Shown one piece after another: positions 43,057 through 54,062 of a stretch of 64,000 nt of DNA. Position 1 is the stretch's first letter; every line of letters starts with the position of its first letter. The notes beneath the pieces were generated by a model. It ran no database searches, was not told where the DNA came from, and saw nothing but the letters and a program-made list of their open reading frames with translations. The stretch spans positions 44,034,342 through 44,098,341 of the forward strand of contig CM055066.1 of NCBI GenBank assembly GCA_029204045.2, in the 5' to 3' direction. Made by a program: the position numbers and the translations under genes. This DNA comes from Tillandsia leiboldiana. Lineage: Eukaryota; Streptophyta; Magnoliopsida; Poales; Bromeliaceae.

Positions 43057-43473
43057 AACGTGTGCAGTGGGCGTGCAAAATCGGTGGAGCGCGAGGTCCA
43101 AGAAATTGAAGGAGGGGTTAAATCCGTGAAGACGGTAATCACCTTGTTATTCTTCTTTTCTTAGGGATTGTTATTGCGTGGATATCCAACCGGTCAGCGC
43201 AAGGTCCGAAGAAGCTGAAGGAGGGGTTGAGTCCGTGGAGTCGGTAATCACCTTGTTATTCTTCTATTCTTAGTGGATTGTTATTGCGTGTTGGTCCCGT
43301 GGTTTTTCTCCTGGATTGGAGTTTCCACGTAAATCTCGGTGTGCTGTTTTTATTTTCCGCATTGGTTTTTATTTTGCAATGAGATTGAGTTTTTAAGTAT
43401 TACACCTATTCACCCCCCCTCTAGTTGTTTGATAGTACCTATTTAGATCCTTTGGGATTCATAACTCTACAAT

Positions 43474-43484
43474 TGGTATCAGAG
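43474..43484 (+). promoter_or_regulatory. Primer-binding site of Copia element P
   Basis: TGGTATCAGAG, two bases after the LTR end, complementary to initiator methionine tRNA. Confidence 0.93.
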
Positions 43485-43505
43485 AAGGTTTTAGGTTTAT
43501 CTATC

Positions 43506-43789
43506 ATGTTGGGTGAAAGTGGTAATATTTTTAGACCACCTCTTTTTGATGGGACCAATTATGCATATTGGAAAGTGCGGATGAGAGCTTTTCTCATCTC
43601 AATTGATGAGCGGGTATGGCAAACCGTTGAATACGGTTGGGTGCATCCAACTGAGGAAGTAGGAAATTCTACTACCCCAAAACCTCGCTCTAGATGGTCC
43701 AAAGAGGAATTTGAAAGATCTTCTTACAATGGGAAAGGTATGAACGCTTTATTTAATTCTCTTTCCTCGACTGAGTTCACACGAATTTC
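43506..43789 (+). pseudogene. Copia gag, N-terminal 95 codons, cut by element C
   Basis: The frame would encode the structural Gag protein that packages element RNA. It starts at the ATG at 43506, 22 bases after the PBS, and begins MLGESGN. The landmark FRPPLFDGTNYAYWKVRM is the start of the Copia Gag (UBN2/DUF4219-type) domain. It is closely related to the gag of element Q at the right edge. The frame is open until 43789, where the LTR of C starts, and it then runs into a stop in the foreign sequence. No point mutation is visible before that, so P was probably intact when C inserted. Confidence 0.92.
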
Positions 43790-44545
43790 TGTCACGCCCC
43801 GGGGTCGAAACTGCGACCCGGCTCGCCAACAGATCCGCCACCTATGCCAAACCCGCATAGGTGAAGCGTCCTACCTGCAAGAAAAGTACTACAGCTAAAC
43901 AGATATCAGAGCTATAAAATAAAATCTGCTGTATAACTAAATCAATCACTGTACAACTGGAAATAACACAACAATGTCCGTCTCCCAAAAATGATAATCA
44001 TGCAGAATCCTCAAACACAAACTCAGAACTCAACCGGGAGGTATCTCCAATAAATACAACAGTGTACAGGCTCTCAATACATAACAATCCTCACTACAAC
44101 AGTCTCTCAAAGGAGGAAAATAAAATAACTAATCTACTGAAGCTCTCCTCTGAAGGGGTACCGCTACACTCCAACGACGGGTAGGGAACTAGCTCGCGAC
44201 TCCCTCGCCTCGGTCAGAAGGATCAGCAACAGGAACAACAGGAACTGGAGTAGAAGTTCCTGTGGGAAAAGACACCACGACGGGTGTGAGAACTACGTCC
44301 CAAGTAGTTCTCAGTGGGTGCCGCCAACAAGCCCGACGGTCTGCCCACTAAGTCCACTAGAGGCATAAAGTAACAAAAGCAGTGCTGTAAGGAAAGCTGG
44401 GAAAAGTAAACTCTACAGCTACTATGCCTCTATCTAGATGCTCAAAGAGTGAGACAGAAAGAACATGATGCCACAACTAACTCTCATCTCTGATCACTCA
44501 ATCTGAACTGACTGCCTCCTCGGGTCCAGTCAAGCCTGCGCCAAC

Positions 44546-44666
44546 CTACTGCCGTTACGTCCCTGAGGAGCGGACTTACGTAGGATCTACTGCCGTTACG
44601 TCCCGGAGGAGCGGACTTACGTAGGATCTACTGCCGTTACGTCCCGGAGGAGCGGACTTACGTAGG
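44546..44666. repeat. 41-bp tandem repeat in LTR of C (3 copies)
   Basis: Units begin CTACTGCCGTTACGTCC at 44546, 44587 and 44628 and end CGGACTTACGTAGG. The LTR of B holds a single related block (ACGTGGATGTAACGGCAGTAG near 30242), so the array expanded in C only. Confidence 0.93.
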
Positions 44667-45186
44667 GCGTCCATGACTGCCAACACCAGCACAGCCAGAG
44701 GGACAAATGCAACGACAAGTCGCGATAGAAAAGCTCAATCTCACGCCGGTATAACAACCCGGTCTCGCCTACTCCGGAGTGGCCCTCGAGGGGAGCGACC
44801 CGCTCGAGTCAAAGTAACCCATCTCAAGTATCTCTGTAAAGTATCTCTGTAAAGTATCTCTGTCAAGCTCAAATGTGGCTCATGCAGGCTATGATCCACG
44901 ATCAAACAGATCGGTAACTCCAAGCTCAAAGCACAACTCAGTCGGAAAAAGAACCTCGACTCGAACAGGAATAGCCCAACACACTCTCACAGCTATGTCG
45001 GAGAACCCTCAACGACTCAATCTGATAAATGCACGACCATGGCTGAGTCGGGAAACCTCCACGACTCAATCTGCCAGAACCCCAAGTTCCTCAAGGCTAA
45101 GTGGGAGAACCACCTCCACCACTAAATCAGAGAAACAACCTCTAGATCACACTCTGCCAACTCATGGCACCAAGTCGCATCCACTG

Positions 45187-45303
45187 CGAGAAACTGCCTC
45201 AACAGGCCAAACAGGCCAAACGTCGCATCTACTGCGAACAACTGCCTCAACAGGCCGACATCGCATCCACTGCGAACAGCTGACTCAACAGGCCAAACAG
45301 GCC
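45187..45303. repeat. ACTGCCTCAACAGGCC repeats in LTR of C
   Basis: Three imperfect units built of CTGC(C/G)..CTCAACAGGCC and GTCGCATC(T/C)ACTGCGAACA. The array is not seen in A or B, again specific to this LTR subtype. Confidence 0.75.
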
Positions 45304-47119
45304 GAAAATCTCAACCACTGACCCAATGAAGGGTCCGGGAACACCAAAAGACTAGAACCTACAACCCAAATCAAACAAGAACAGGCTCTAGGCATAGCCT
45401 CTCGTTGTTCTCGTCCCAAGAAAAGGCAGACCTTAGAACCCAGACCACTCGAATCATCTCGGTGGTTAATTTATAGGAAAAACCGTGACATTTCTTACTG
45501 AAGCCATCTGATCTGTAAGAAATCCATATTTAATGATTTTTAGTTCTGCTTAGGAAAACAGTTGAAACCAAGTTTTATATCTAAGCCTCGAAAGGCTAAT
45601 GCCTTCGTCCAATCAAACAGGAACAGACTCAGGCGACCCTACGATGCTTGGAAGAAAATATTTGGTTGACAAAAATCATATGTGTGTCCAAAAAGGTTCT
45701 GGGTTTAAGGTCCTGCTAACACTGATCTACCGCTGCCACTAACACAGCGGCGACAGATAAAATAAGAAAAATAAAACATCTCGGGACCGCCGTCTACCCA
45801 AACAGCTCCCGCTACAGAAGAACAACCAACTACATCTACCAGACGCCACTCTGCTCCCAAGCACGAGTGTAACATGCATCCCACACTAAAAGATAACACC
45901 TGACCACTCGGCCCACTACCCGGGCGAGGAAGAACACTATGTCCAGGAAAGTAGAAGTGTGGATGTCTAAAGCAGAAATAACCCTAGCCCAAGTGAGGGT
46001 TTTCTACTAGTCTGGTTACACATGCAACATATGACGGGGGTGCTAGGTCAAGTTCCAATAACTATAATTTACAGGTGGTAGAAAGCAAGGAGATGACAAT
46101 ACCATCAGATAATACAAGGAGTAGCAATTCCTACATTCTAACATGCTGCACAAGCATTTCACTATCATGCATAGTCCTACTATAGCAGATTTAAAGCACA
46201 GTCCGTCAATTTTGGAGACAAGGCCACCCACCTGAAAATGCTAACAGTCCGGAGTCGCACAGCCGAGAAAGTCCAGAAACAGATATCTCTACACACCCAC
46301 CAATCAACAATACAGGAACAGTGATCAATACCTCCTGGGTACAAAAACACAACCCAAAGTTACACTTAATTCCATAAAATCCAAGCATCACAAATCTGCT
46401 GGGAACAGTCCCCTTAAAGCGAAATTTTCACCTGTAAAACGAACTCCAAAAATTCCAATAAAAATACCACAGCGAGCGTCTCGTCGAGACCTTCGAAACG
46501 GGTACCTGCACGCCCAAATCCGAGCCTCGTAGGCCGAGTTACAAATTCCACAGTACAGGTGCGCAAACACTCACAACCACACAACTGTAAACTCCAACAC
46601 AGATAAAAGGGGAATAGTATACCTTCGGGCAAGCCTCAGAAAAATCCCGAAAAAATACAATGATAATCCTTGCGACGAGTAGATCCAAAAGTGTATAGGC
46701 TCGTCTCGATCCGACACTCGGGTGCGGAGATAAAATTCCGGCAAGGGGCCGCTGTCCAAAAACTCCACCAGAAAACAGCGGCTTAGAAATGCCTCGAAAA
46801 CCGTGTCATAAACTCTGAATCCAGCAAGATGATCAACACGAAAGTCGAAGACGTACCTCTCGTGATTCCAACGCCGCAGAAATCGTCCAAAAATACTGAC
46901 GGAGTAGCTCTGTAGACCTCCCAGATCAAACTGCGACGATAACGGGCCTCCGATGAAAAATCGCCACACTGCGCTCCGATGCCGAAGTCGTCGACGCCGC
47001 GGCTTCCAAAAAATCCGGGCCTCTGCCAGAAGATGCACAACACCAAGATCTACAACTTTCCTAAAGGGGCCATGGGCAGGGGAGCTCGGGAAAGGGGGCA
47101 AAACTCCCCCACAAGACAG

Positions 47120-47129
47120 CTATTTATAG
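47120..47129 (-). promoter_or_regulatory. TATA box in LTR of element C
   Basis: CTATAAATAG on the minus strand, downstream (own strand) of the GC-rich block at 47210-47720, equivalent to the TATA-like site in B. Confidence 0.7.
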
Positions 47130-48103
47130 GCCCAGCCCGAAAAATCCGAATTTTGGACTTTTGGCCCAAAGTTTCGGGCGCTTGGCATTCCGGGCTGCTA
47201 CAGTAACGGGCCGGGCCCGTTACTGTTCACGCCCGAAATCCCCAAGGCCCGCCACGCGTCCCATTCCTGCTCCCCGCACCCGGCGCACGCACCGCGACGA
47301 ACCACGGGACGCCACGTGTCGCGACCAGAGGTCGTGCACCGGTGCGCCCGACCAACCACGGGGCGCCACGTGGCGCCCCCACGACGCCTCCGACCGCGCC
47401 CACGCCGCGCCCACGTGCGCCCACGTGCGCGGCCGCGCCGCCCGCGGCCCCGTGCCGGGCACGCATCCCGAGGCAGACCCTGCCGCTGCGTGGACCGCGC
47501 GCACCACGCCGCACCAACCCCGAACAGCCACGTGTCCACCCCGGGTCCACCGTGCACCCGCGCCATCCAGTGGACCGCGCCCCACAGCGCCCGCCAACCG
47601 GGAGGCGCCACGTGGCCAGCGCCCGGGTGCACGCCTCCGCGGTGGACCGCGCACCTCCGCCGCCGCCAGCCGCCGCGCTCCGCCGCCCGCCGCCGCCGCC
47701 GGCGCCCCTCCGGCGGCCGGAACAGTACCAATCACCTCGAAATCCGTGCCGGGTCATCCGGGCTCCGAAAAATACAAGTAAATAGTCCATCTTGACCGTT
47801 TTCGCGCGCTGAATCCAAATCCGAAGTCCGATTTGCCAAATTCCTCTTCTAAAATTTGCCGAAAATTCCCGGAGAAGTGTTCTTTACTCAAATTTCGCGC
47901 TGAGTCCAATTTTAATAACCATTTCGCGCGAAACCACATCAAAACATCCGACGGGGTCCTCCGATCACTCACGTGATCCATTATACACCCGAAGTCCATC
48001 ACTTGAGTCCAAATGGGTGCAGAAACACCGCCGACATGCCACATAGGCCTCCAGAAGCTGCTAATCGCACTGTAGAAGCCCTGCAGAGATCTGGGTCACC
48101 ACA

Positions 48104-48116
48104 TCCTCCCCCACTA
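48104..48116 (-). promoter_or_regulatory. Polypurine tract of element C
   Basis: TAGTGGGGGAGGA on the minus strand, ending at the LTR start, and preceded by GACGAAACTTTC as in A and B. Confidence 0.93.
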
Positions 48117-50277
48117 AAAGAAAGTTTCGTCCTCGAAACTAGCTCAACCCAAAAAGGTGCCACAGAAACAAGGGTAGGTACATAACACTGCCGTCTCCAG
48201 CTCTCGAGTCACCTGTCTCTCCCCGTGATTACTCCACAACAACAACAACAACCGGTACGGCATGGCCCAAATTGCGTAATTCTCTCATCTCACGAGCCAG
48301 AATTCGCAACGGGCGTCCATCGTACCACAAGTACTCGCAGATCTCAGAGGAAACGAGTCCATCACGGGCGAGGAATCCACAAGCCTGACACTCCCGAGCT
48401 GAGACGTGGAAGAAAAGGCTGGGGGAAAAGAGAGAACAACCAATGTAGCACGCACCAAAACCGCTCCCTAGTGCCAGCTCAACCAGGCGATCCGAAACAT
48501 ACCCATACGGTCATCCAAAGAAAAGAAGCCCTAATCGGCTAGGGTCCTCGCTCAATCACTCTCGGATCCTGACCATCCACATGGACTGCTTCACCGCAGT
48601 CTACCGTCAAAAGGGACCCTCAGGGACACAACCTCGAGCCCTGTTCCTCAACGGTCCCACCCAGCGCCAGCAACGGAATCATCAAACTCAACCCCAAATA
48701 GCTCTCCGGTTCCAGGTATCCGCCACCACAGTGGCCCTAGCGGGGTGATACAAAATGCTCAAGAATAACCCAATGGTAACTCCACAGCCACAATGGGAGG
48801 CATCACAGACACAAAGGTCCATCCCCCATCTCTGGCAAAGCTGCAATCGACGCTAGTACCAGCCTCATCATCCATTCGCCATGCTCTCCTGGCACTGCCG
48901 AATCCAAAAAGCTCCTCACCTCAACAATACATGTTGATCTCAGCCAACTCAAATAGCATCCACATTGGCTGGAAATCCACCGCCGCTCCTATGGCTAACA
49001 CAATGTTGACCCAAGAAGGTAAGCTTCTAAAGCTAAAACTTGTATCCCAATAACCTGGCATACAGCTTCATCCACACAGCATACTAACACATCCACCAGT
49101 GCTCCTCATGCTCCAAGTCGCTCTGGGAGTAGATCATAATATCCTGGAGGATCTTATTACCAATGCGATCAAGTACAGCTGGAGCACAATTCCTCAAACC
49201 AAAAGAGTGGCAGGGCGCTAATCAATCCAATTGGCCTCACTAAACATAATGCCCTACCGTGTCCTGAACACCATCTTGGCGAAATACTCAGCCGTAAGAT
49301 TCCAAAATCTGTACCTGCATCAATCGTACAACTGCCGGAGTATAATTCCATCAAAAGGGTCCAGAATAATACTTGGACCTGACTACACTCGACCCATAAA
49401 AGGCCCTCACAGTCGTGTATCAACGATGTGGCATCACCACCGTATATCAACGGCGTGGCACTAGGTCAAACAGACCCCTCGATCCATCAGCTCTCACAGC
49501 TCTACTGGCAATAACAAATGAGGTGCTGCCGAGGGTGGCGCGGTTTCCCCGAACCACGCCAAACTCAAACTCTATCTCCCTAACCGGCGGCATTATCAAC
49601 AGCTCAGGTGAAAATCACACCCGAATCTCGTGGCAACTGAGATATCTTTGGGTCCCCGGTGCCGCCGTAAGCACCTCTCACACTGTCGCTATAACCATTG
49701 TGCTCTAACGACCTCAACAACCAACTCTCCTCTCGCTGCCTCGCAGAAGGTCAAAGTCCCACCTCCCGCAGTCTAACATCCTGTGGCACTGTGCCAACCA
49801 AAACCCAAGCACTAGGTCGAAACGCCGAACTGCCATAATTACCAATAAGTCCACCCGTATAACTCGCGGCCATCAACTGCATAGGACATAAACCACAAGG
49901 GAGCACAACATCTGTTTCTGCTCACATTGAGGCGACGAATAAAGTCATCCGCAGATACAAATCACACGCTACGCTTGCGCTACTAGGATATAGATACTGA
50001 TGCTGCCATCGGGTCCACCGATCTCTGGCATCTCGAAAATCGTCATCCAGGTACGAGATGAGAAATGACTCTGCGGTCAGTCTGTCCTCCATCACCGACG
50101 CCAAGCGCCGATATCCAGCACTAGCCTTCTGGCAGGCCGATCCTATCCAAAGAAACTGCAGCGTCATGCTCCACACACAACTGCCTACACATCGAAAAGC
50201 GTCAATAATTCAAAACAGGAGGGACCAACTACACTGAAGGTATCCTGGCACAAACCATTCCCCGTCAAACTATCCTA
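48117..50277 (-). pseudogene. Internal region of element C: decayed pol remnants
   Basis: Read on the minus strand it repeats the order found in A and B: RT lead block with an ELMDRG-like end at about 49640-49470, the 27-bp CACGCCGTTGATA repeats near 49465-49420, the YSQSDLEHEEH block near 49140-49090, and the integrase C-terminus relic near 48400-48220. Frames shift repeatedly, and RT catalytic, RNase H and integrase core parts are absent. The gag side is truncated by the assembly gap. Confidence 0.78.
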
Positions 50278-50377
50278 NNNNNNNNNNNNNNNNNNNNNNN
50301 NNNNNNNNNNNNNNNNNNNNNNNNNNNNNNNNNNNNNNNNNNNNNNNNNNNNNNNNNNNNNNNNNNNNNNNNNNNNN
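50278..50377. other. Assembly gap, 100 N
   Basis: Exactly 100 undetermined bases, the conventional placeholder for a gap of unknown size. The flanks belong to different elements (C on the left, an unclassified leader on the right). The missing 5' LTR of C, the rest of Copia P and further DNA may all be hidden here. Confidence 0.98.
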
Positions 50378-50768
50378 AAGGTGGAAAGCCTGCAGGAGGC
50401 ATCCCAACGAGGGTGTCTCCCCTGCCCGCGGGCCCTGGTGGTGGTCATAACCCTCCCATTCTCGATGTTAGTGTAGGCACAAGCATCGGTGGGGAGGGGC
50501 ACAGTTGCCCTGCCACATCGCGCACTGGTTGCGTAGTAAGGGAGGCGATTCGATGTGGCTAGGTTCCCATTCACATCAACAATTCCGCACTGAGCCTACT
50601 GCTATCTGTGCACACAAAGGCCATCACGTCAATGGCCTATTATTTCTGAAAAACCTGGCGCTTGACCGACCAACCCCTGGGACTCAATCCCTTATAACCC
50701 CGACTCACCGCTAATCCTTCACACACCTATACTTTTGGTTATCAACGTTATTCCCTCTCTGATACCAT
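50378..50768 (-). other. Leader of an unclassified element next to a Copia LTR
   Basis: On the minus strand a PBS, TGGTATCAGAG (50757-50767), follows one base after the LTR end at 50769. The leader then runs left into the gap. It does not match the leader or gag start of Copia element P. A short frame from about 50574 into the gap has no recognisable domain. It is probably the start of a non-autonomous element using this Copia LTR. Confidence 0.6.
50757..50767 (-). promoter_or_regulatory. Primer-binding site left of LTR 50769-52048
   Basis: TGGTATCAGAG on the minus strand, one base from the LTR end CCCATCA. It shows that this LTR also serves as the 5' LTR of sequence to its left. Confidence 0.9.
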
Positions 50769-51532
50769 TGATGGGTTATATGTAATAATGGATCTAAATA
50801 GGGGAAAAACACCTAGAGGGGGGTGAATAGTGTAAACAATAAAACACTCAAAAATCATTGCGCAATAAAACCCAATGCGGAAATAAAAATGAACACGCAA
50901 GATTTTTACGTGGAAAACTCCAAACCGGAGTAAAAAACCACGGGACCGATAACACGGTGAAATCCACTAGAATTAAACACGTACAAGGTGATATACCGTA
51001 CCACAGACGACTCAACCTTTTCCATACGCTCCTAGTTGATCTTCTCCGCTCGCTCCGCAACGCGTCTCGAATCCACGATCTGCGTCCAACGCCGATCCCA
51101 CGGCGTCCAACGTCGAGTCCACGACGTCTGACCGAATCCACGGTCTTCACCCAGTAGCACGCTTCGAATCCACGAACGTACCTCGCTCCGAATCCACGAG
51201 AGCGGTGCACCTTGAATCCACAAGGCCACGCGAGTCCACGCGCCGATTTTGGGTAAATCGTTGTTTTTGGGTGGTGATGATCCGCCGAATACTTAGATCA
51301 AAGATAGATAGAAATACCATCTAAGTATTCATTAGTTTGATTCACCTCAAGATGTGAGTATGAAAACCTAGAATCAACTAATCAATATAGATGAAGAAAC
51401 ATAGAGTAATATCTAATGATTTCCTTTCTTCTATATGTGGATCTAGGGCCGTATAAAGATAGATATGACGCTCTATGTGGATTATCGGATTATTTGGATT
51501 TTGGATTAACCCTAGAAAAAGAATCATAGGGT

Positions 51533-51542
51533 CTATTTATAG
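51533..51542 (-). promoter_or_regulatory. TATA box of the LTR of Q
   Basis: CTATAAATAG on the minus strand, in the same context (GGTTTCTAAC.TATAAATAG) as in P and the solo LTR. Confidence 0.8.
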
Positions 51543-51607
51543 GTTAGAAACCCTAGGAAGAAGATAAGGATAAAAAACTGTCGTTTCTGGAAATTTTCAC
51601 GACGGCG

Positions 51608-51825
51608 ATCCGGATCGGATTAGCTGTGATCCGGATCGTCGTAACGAGTCAGGCAATTCCAGAGAAACAGGTTCGGGATCCGGATTGTAATGCACGATCC
51701 GGATCGTTCATGTATTTCAGCAAATTCCCATGTTCGGGATCCGGATCGAAATGACTATGATCCGGATCGGATTTGTCAATGAACAAACACCCTTCGGGAT
51801 CCGGATCGGACTGTCTGATCCGGAT
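51608..51825 (-). promoter_or_regulatory. Eight ATCCGGAT sites in four pairs, U3 of Q
   Basis: Sites at 51608/51629, 51678/51697, 51739/51760 and 51799/51818, with partners 19-21 bp apart and pair starts 60-70 bp apart. Read on the minus strand the spacing series is the same as in P within three bases, although the sequence between the sites differs. Confidence 0.88.
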
Positions 51826-52048
51826 CCTGAACATGTCCCATGTCCAGTTCTTGATTTTTATGCATAAAAATTCTTCCAAGTGTTTTCTACACTACAAGAA
51901 GTATTCGGATCACCAAAATATTAGTTAAACTACCTGATCCTTTTGAATTCTTCTTTCTTGAGATTGAGGTATATGATCCAAACTTCATTCATCTTCATCT
52001 TCAAGACTTAACACTTTCACGAAATGCGCCAAAACAAAATCCGTAACA

Positions 52049-52062
52049 ATCTCCCCCTTTGG
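52049..52062 (-). promoter_or_regulatory. Polypurine tract of Copia element Q
   Basis: CCAAAGGGGGAGAT on the minus strand, ending at the LTR start. A second purine run, AAAAAGGGGGAGAG, on the same strand near 52583-52600 is typical of the 3' end of SIRE-type elements. Confidence 0.92.
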
Positions 52063-52865
52063 CGGTTTCGTGACAAACACAGATCCACTAAAGAAAATTC
52101 AAAAAAGATATTTTTGTTGCTATCACCATACAACAAAAATTTACAATGGAGATCCAATACAAGAGATAAACTCCTAAAACAGACTCTAGACTTAGACATC
52201 TGTACTCTCTGCAAAAAGAAATCATTCTTGACAAAAAGAGATCGTTAGATACCTCAAGAATATTTAGCATTCAAACCTAACAGAGATAGAGTTTATGCTC
52301 ACCATGACATTGAGTAATTCAGATATGTAATAAGATCACAATCAAACATTGACATATCTTCTAAGCAATAAGATTCCAAATGTCATAACTTTGCTTTGTT
52401 AGTAATCAAACAACTTGTTAGTAATAATACATGTCCAAATAGTTAGTCGAATAGTTAGTAGGGACATGCAACAAATCACAAGATAAAACAGAAGTTGTGA
52501 TACTTACCTTTCACCAAAGTCAAAGTTGGTAATAAGTTCTCACCAAAAGTTCAAAGTTCTCACAGAGTTCAACCAGAGTTCACTCTAAACTCTCTCCCCC
52601 TTTTTGTCACAACTAAGCCAAAAATTCAAAATTTAAGGAGAGTTAAAAAGTTCAAAATCAAGAAAAAAAAACTGAAACTTAAAACCTGCACACAAGAAAG
52701 AGGTTAAAGAAAATAAAGTTCCTGCACAAGAGAATTAGTGGTCAAACGATTCAAACACTTGAATCTGAGTCATCCGAGGCGGTGTATCCCATTTTTAGAA
52801 CGTTTTCTGCATTAGCTTCTTTATCGACGAGACCGTCTTGGTTAATGTGATTTGGGATGCTGTGA
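52063..52865 (-). other. 3' non-coding part of Copia element Q
   Basis: AT-rich sequence between the third ORF and the PPT. It has no frame with a recognisable domain. The purine run at 52583-52600 follows TTAGTTGTGAC on the minus strand. Confidence 0.65.
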
Positions 52866-53090
52866 TTATCTCGAGTTCCTCGGAGATTCGCCTCTGCTCT
52901 TTGTGATCTGCTCTTGTTGAAAAGATAGGCTCTGTTGTGCTTGAGATCGAGTTACCGATGCTTGATCATCCGTGCCGGGTGCTTGTTGAGACGGTGAGGC
53001 AGAGGTGCCGACACAAGGTTTCTTTCCAGTGGGGTTGTCGGAGTAACATTGTGGTAAATGTTGTGAAGGGACTTCACATCGTTGACTCAT
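52866..53090 (-). pseudogene. Third ORF of Q, C-terminal Ser/Gln-rich tail
   Basis: A 74-codon frame, rich in Ser, Gln and Pro, lies directly downstream of the conserved part of the third ORF but separated from it by a stop at 53219 and a frame change. It has no domain. I take it as the C-terminal tail of the same decayed ORF; an unrelated chance frame remains possible. Confidence 0.5.
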
Positions 53091-53218
53091 CTATCATCCC
53101 CCACAGTATTGATATGATGTCGAGCTTATATCCATTTCAAACTTTGCAAGATCCTCATGATGATAATGGAAATGGAAGTCGCTCAGAAGGATGAGGCTGC
53201 ACAACATATCTTGACATT

Positions 53219-54062
53219 CTATGTCCAAATTATGTTAGGGATGCTCATGTTCAAGCCTACAGCCTCAGAAGGATGACCTATGAGATATAAGAACAGCATT
53301 CTATCCGATCTCACTAACTTGGTCTGCATGTTAGGAAGAATGTTGTAACATGTGATGAAATTAAGAAATCGGTACTCCAGTCGAAGATGTTTGGATTTTG
53401 CACTTTTGCCATCAGCTGATTTAGTTCCTTCCAAACAAATTTTTCTATCACGGTCTGCCACAAGGTATTCGTCAAACTTCTTCCCGTCAAATAGTTAATC
53501 CCCGATGTTTTGGATTCCATTCCAAGGACTTCGCCGATTAATTCCGGAGTGATTTTAAGTTTCATCCCTTGGATATTTGTATAGAAATGCATAAGCCACG
53601 TTCATCGTCTTGAAGATGCCTTGCATTCGTGTAAAAGGTTCTTACACGATACAGACAATACCCAAGTAATTCGGGGAATCGGCAGACTTGGATGAGATTT
53701 GCTTGCTCAATTAAAGTTCCAAACTCTGGTGAGTGATTTCGGAGAGCTTCAATGTTGACGTGTCGTTCACCGATACATTCACGATGTTCAAAAACTCGAA
53801 GGCGATCAATGCTGACGAACACTCCTTCCACCCGAGGCGGGGAGTCAGGAACCATTGGCTTGCTAGCATTAGCCTCTCGTGCTTGTCCAAAGCGTCGAGC
53901 AAGTCGTTTTCTTTTTACCGAGACGGTCGGTGACGTCATAGGTGCTTTTCCTGTGTCAATAGGTGCCTTTCCTTTGTCAATAGGTGCCTTTCCTTTTGAT
54001 CCACTGGAAGGCTTTTGTTCAGGTTTAACGGGCATTGATTCATCATCATCCCATAACACGTC
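53219..54062 (-). pseudogene. Third (env-position) ORF of Q, main part, two frameshifts
   Basis: This is the main body of the extra protein of SIRE-like elements. Its function is unknown; it is often called env-like from position only. From 54062 to about 53590 it has acidic and Lys-rich low-complexity repeats (KGKAPID.. three times) followed by a conserved domain with VSIDRLRVFEHRECIGERHV. Frameshifts occur near 53590 and near 53360-53340. The continuation MKLKITPELIGEVLGM and then TCYNILPNMQTKLV...MLFLYLIG is characteristic of the plant retrotransposon accessory domain listed as putative plant transposon protein. The 5' part is separated by solo LTR D, inserted at 54062. No fusion peptide or C-terminal membrane anchor is visible. 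Confidence 0.8.
54058..54062. repeat. Target-site duplication ACGTC, left side of solo LTR D
   Basis: ACGTC directly before TGTCACGCC, repeated at 57756-57760 directly after the other LTR end. Confidence 0.95.

Larger units (their letters stand above)
42081..43471 (+). repeat. 5' LTR of Copia element P
   Basis: 1391 bp, from TGTTACGGCATT to ATAACTCTACA. Order: leader with TTGAAGATTGAAGTTGAAG; paired ATCCGGAT array 42411-42630; TATA box 42697; GTGGATTCG repeats 42962-43056; two near-copies of a GGTAATCACCTTGTTATTCTTCT block (about 43134 and 43245); and the CCCCCCTCTAG end block. Confidence 0.95.
42081..43789 (+). mobile_element. Copia (SIRE-like) element P, 5' LTR and start of gag
   Basis: A plus-strand element inserted in the B LTR after ATCTG. 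LTR 42081-43471, PBS 43474-43484 and 95 codons of gag are present. It is then cut by the Ty3 element C at 43789. The remainder and the 3' LTR would lie right of C, beyond the assembly gap, and are not in the window; the Copia element Q further right is in the opposite orientation. Confidence 0.92.
43790..48103 (-). repeat. 3' LTR of element C (4.3 kb)
   Basis: On its own strand it starts TGTGGTGACCCAG and ends CCGGGGCGTGACA. The end quarter matches the LTR ends of A and B. Its specific features are a 41-bp triplet array (44546-44666), three short AGTATCTCTGTAA units near 44827-44866, and CTCAACAGGCC-containing repeats (about 45187-45303). A TATA box lies at 47120-47129 and a GC-rich block at about 47210-47720. 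Confidence 0.93.
43790..50277 (-). mobile_element. Non-autonomous Ty3/Gypsy element C, minus strand, cut by the gap
   Basis: 3' LTR 43790-48103, PPT 48104-48116 and internal region 48117-50277, all on the minus strand. The 5' LTR and PBS should be to the right but fall in or beyond the 100-N gap. Sequence left of the LTR is ATTTC from the gag of element P; the matching duplication is not in the window. Internal remnants and LTR ends match A and B, making this the third member of the family. Confidence 0.9.
50769..52048 (-). repeat. 3' LTR of Copia element Q
   Basis: 1280 bp, starting TGTTACGGATTTTG on its own strand and ending ACATATAACCCATCA. Array, TATA box and GTGGATTCG repeats are in the same order as in P. 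A PPT lies on its right side and a PBS on its left. Confidence 0.95.

Noticed and set aside
50275..50574. 100-codon minus-strand frame reaching the gap
   Set aside because: A third of it is undetermined bases and it starts at a GTG; the readable part has no recognisable domain, so I kept only the leader annotation.
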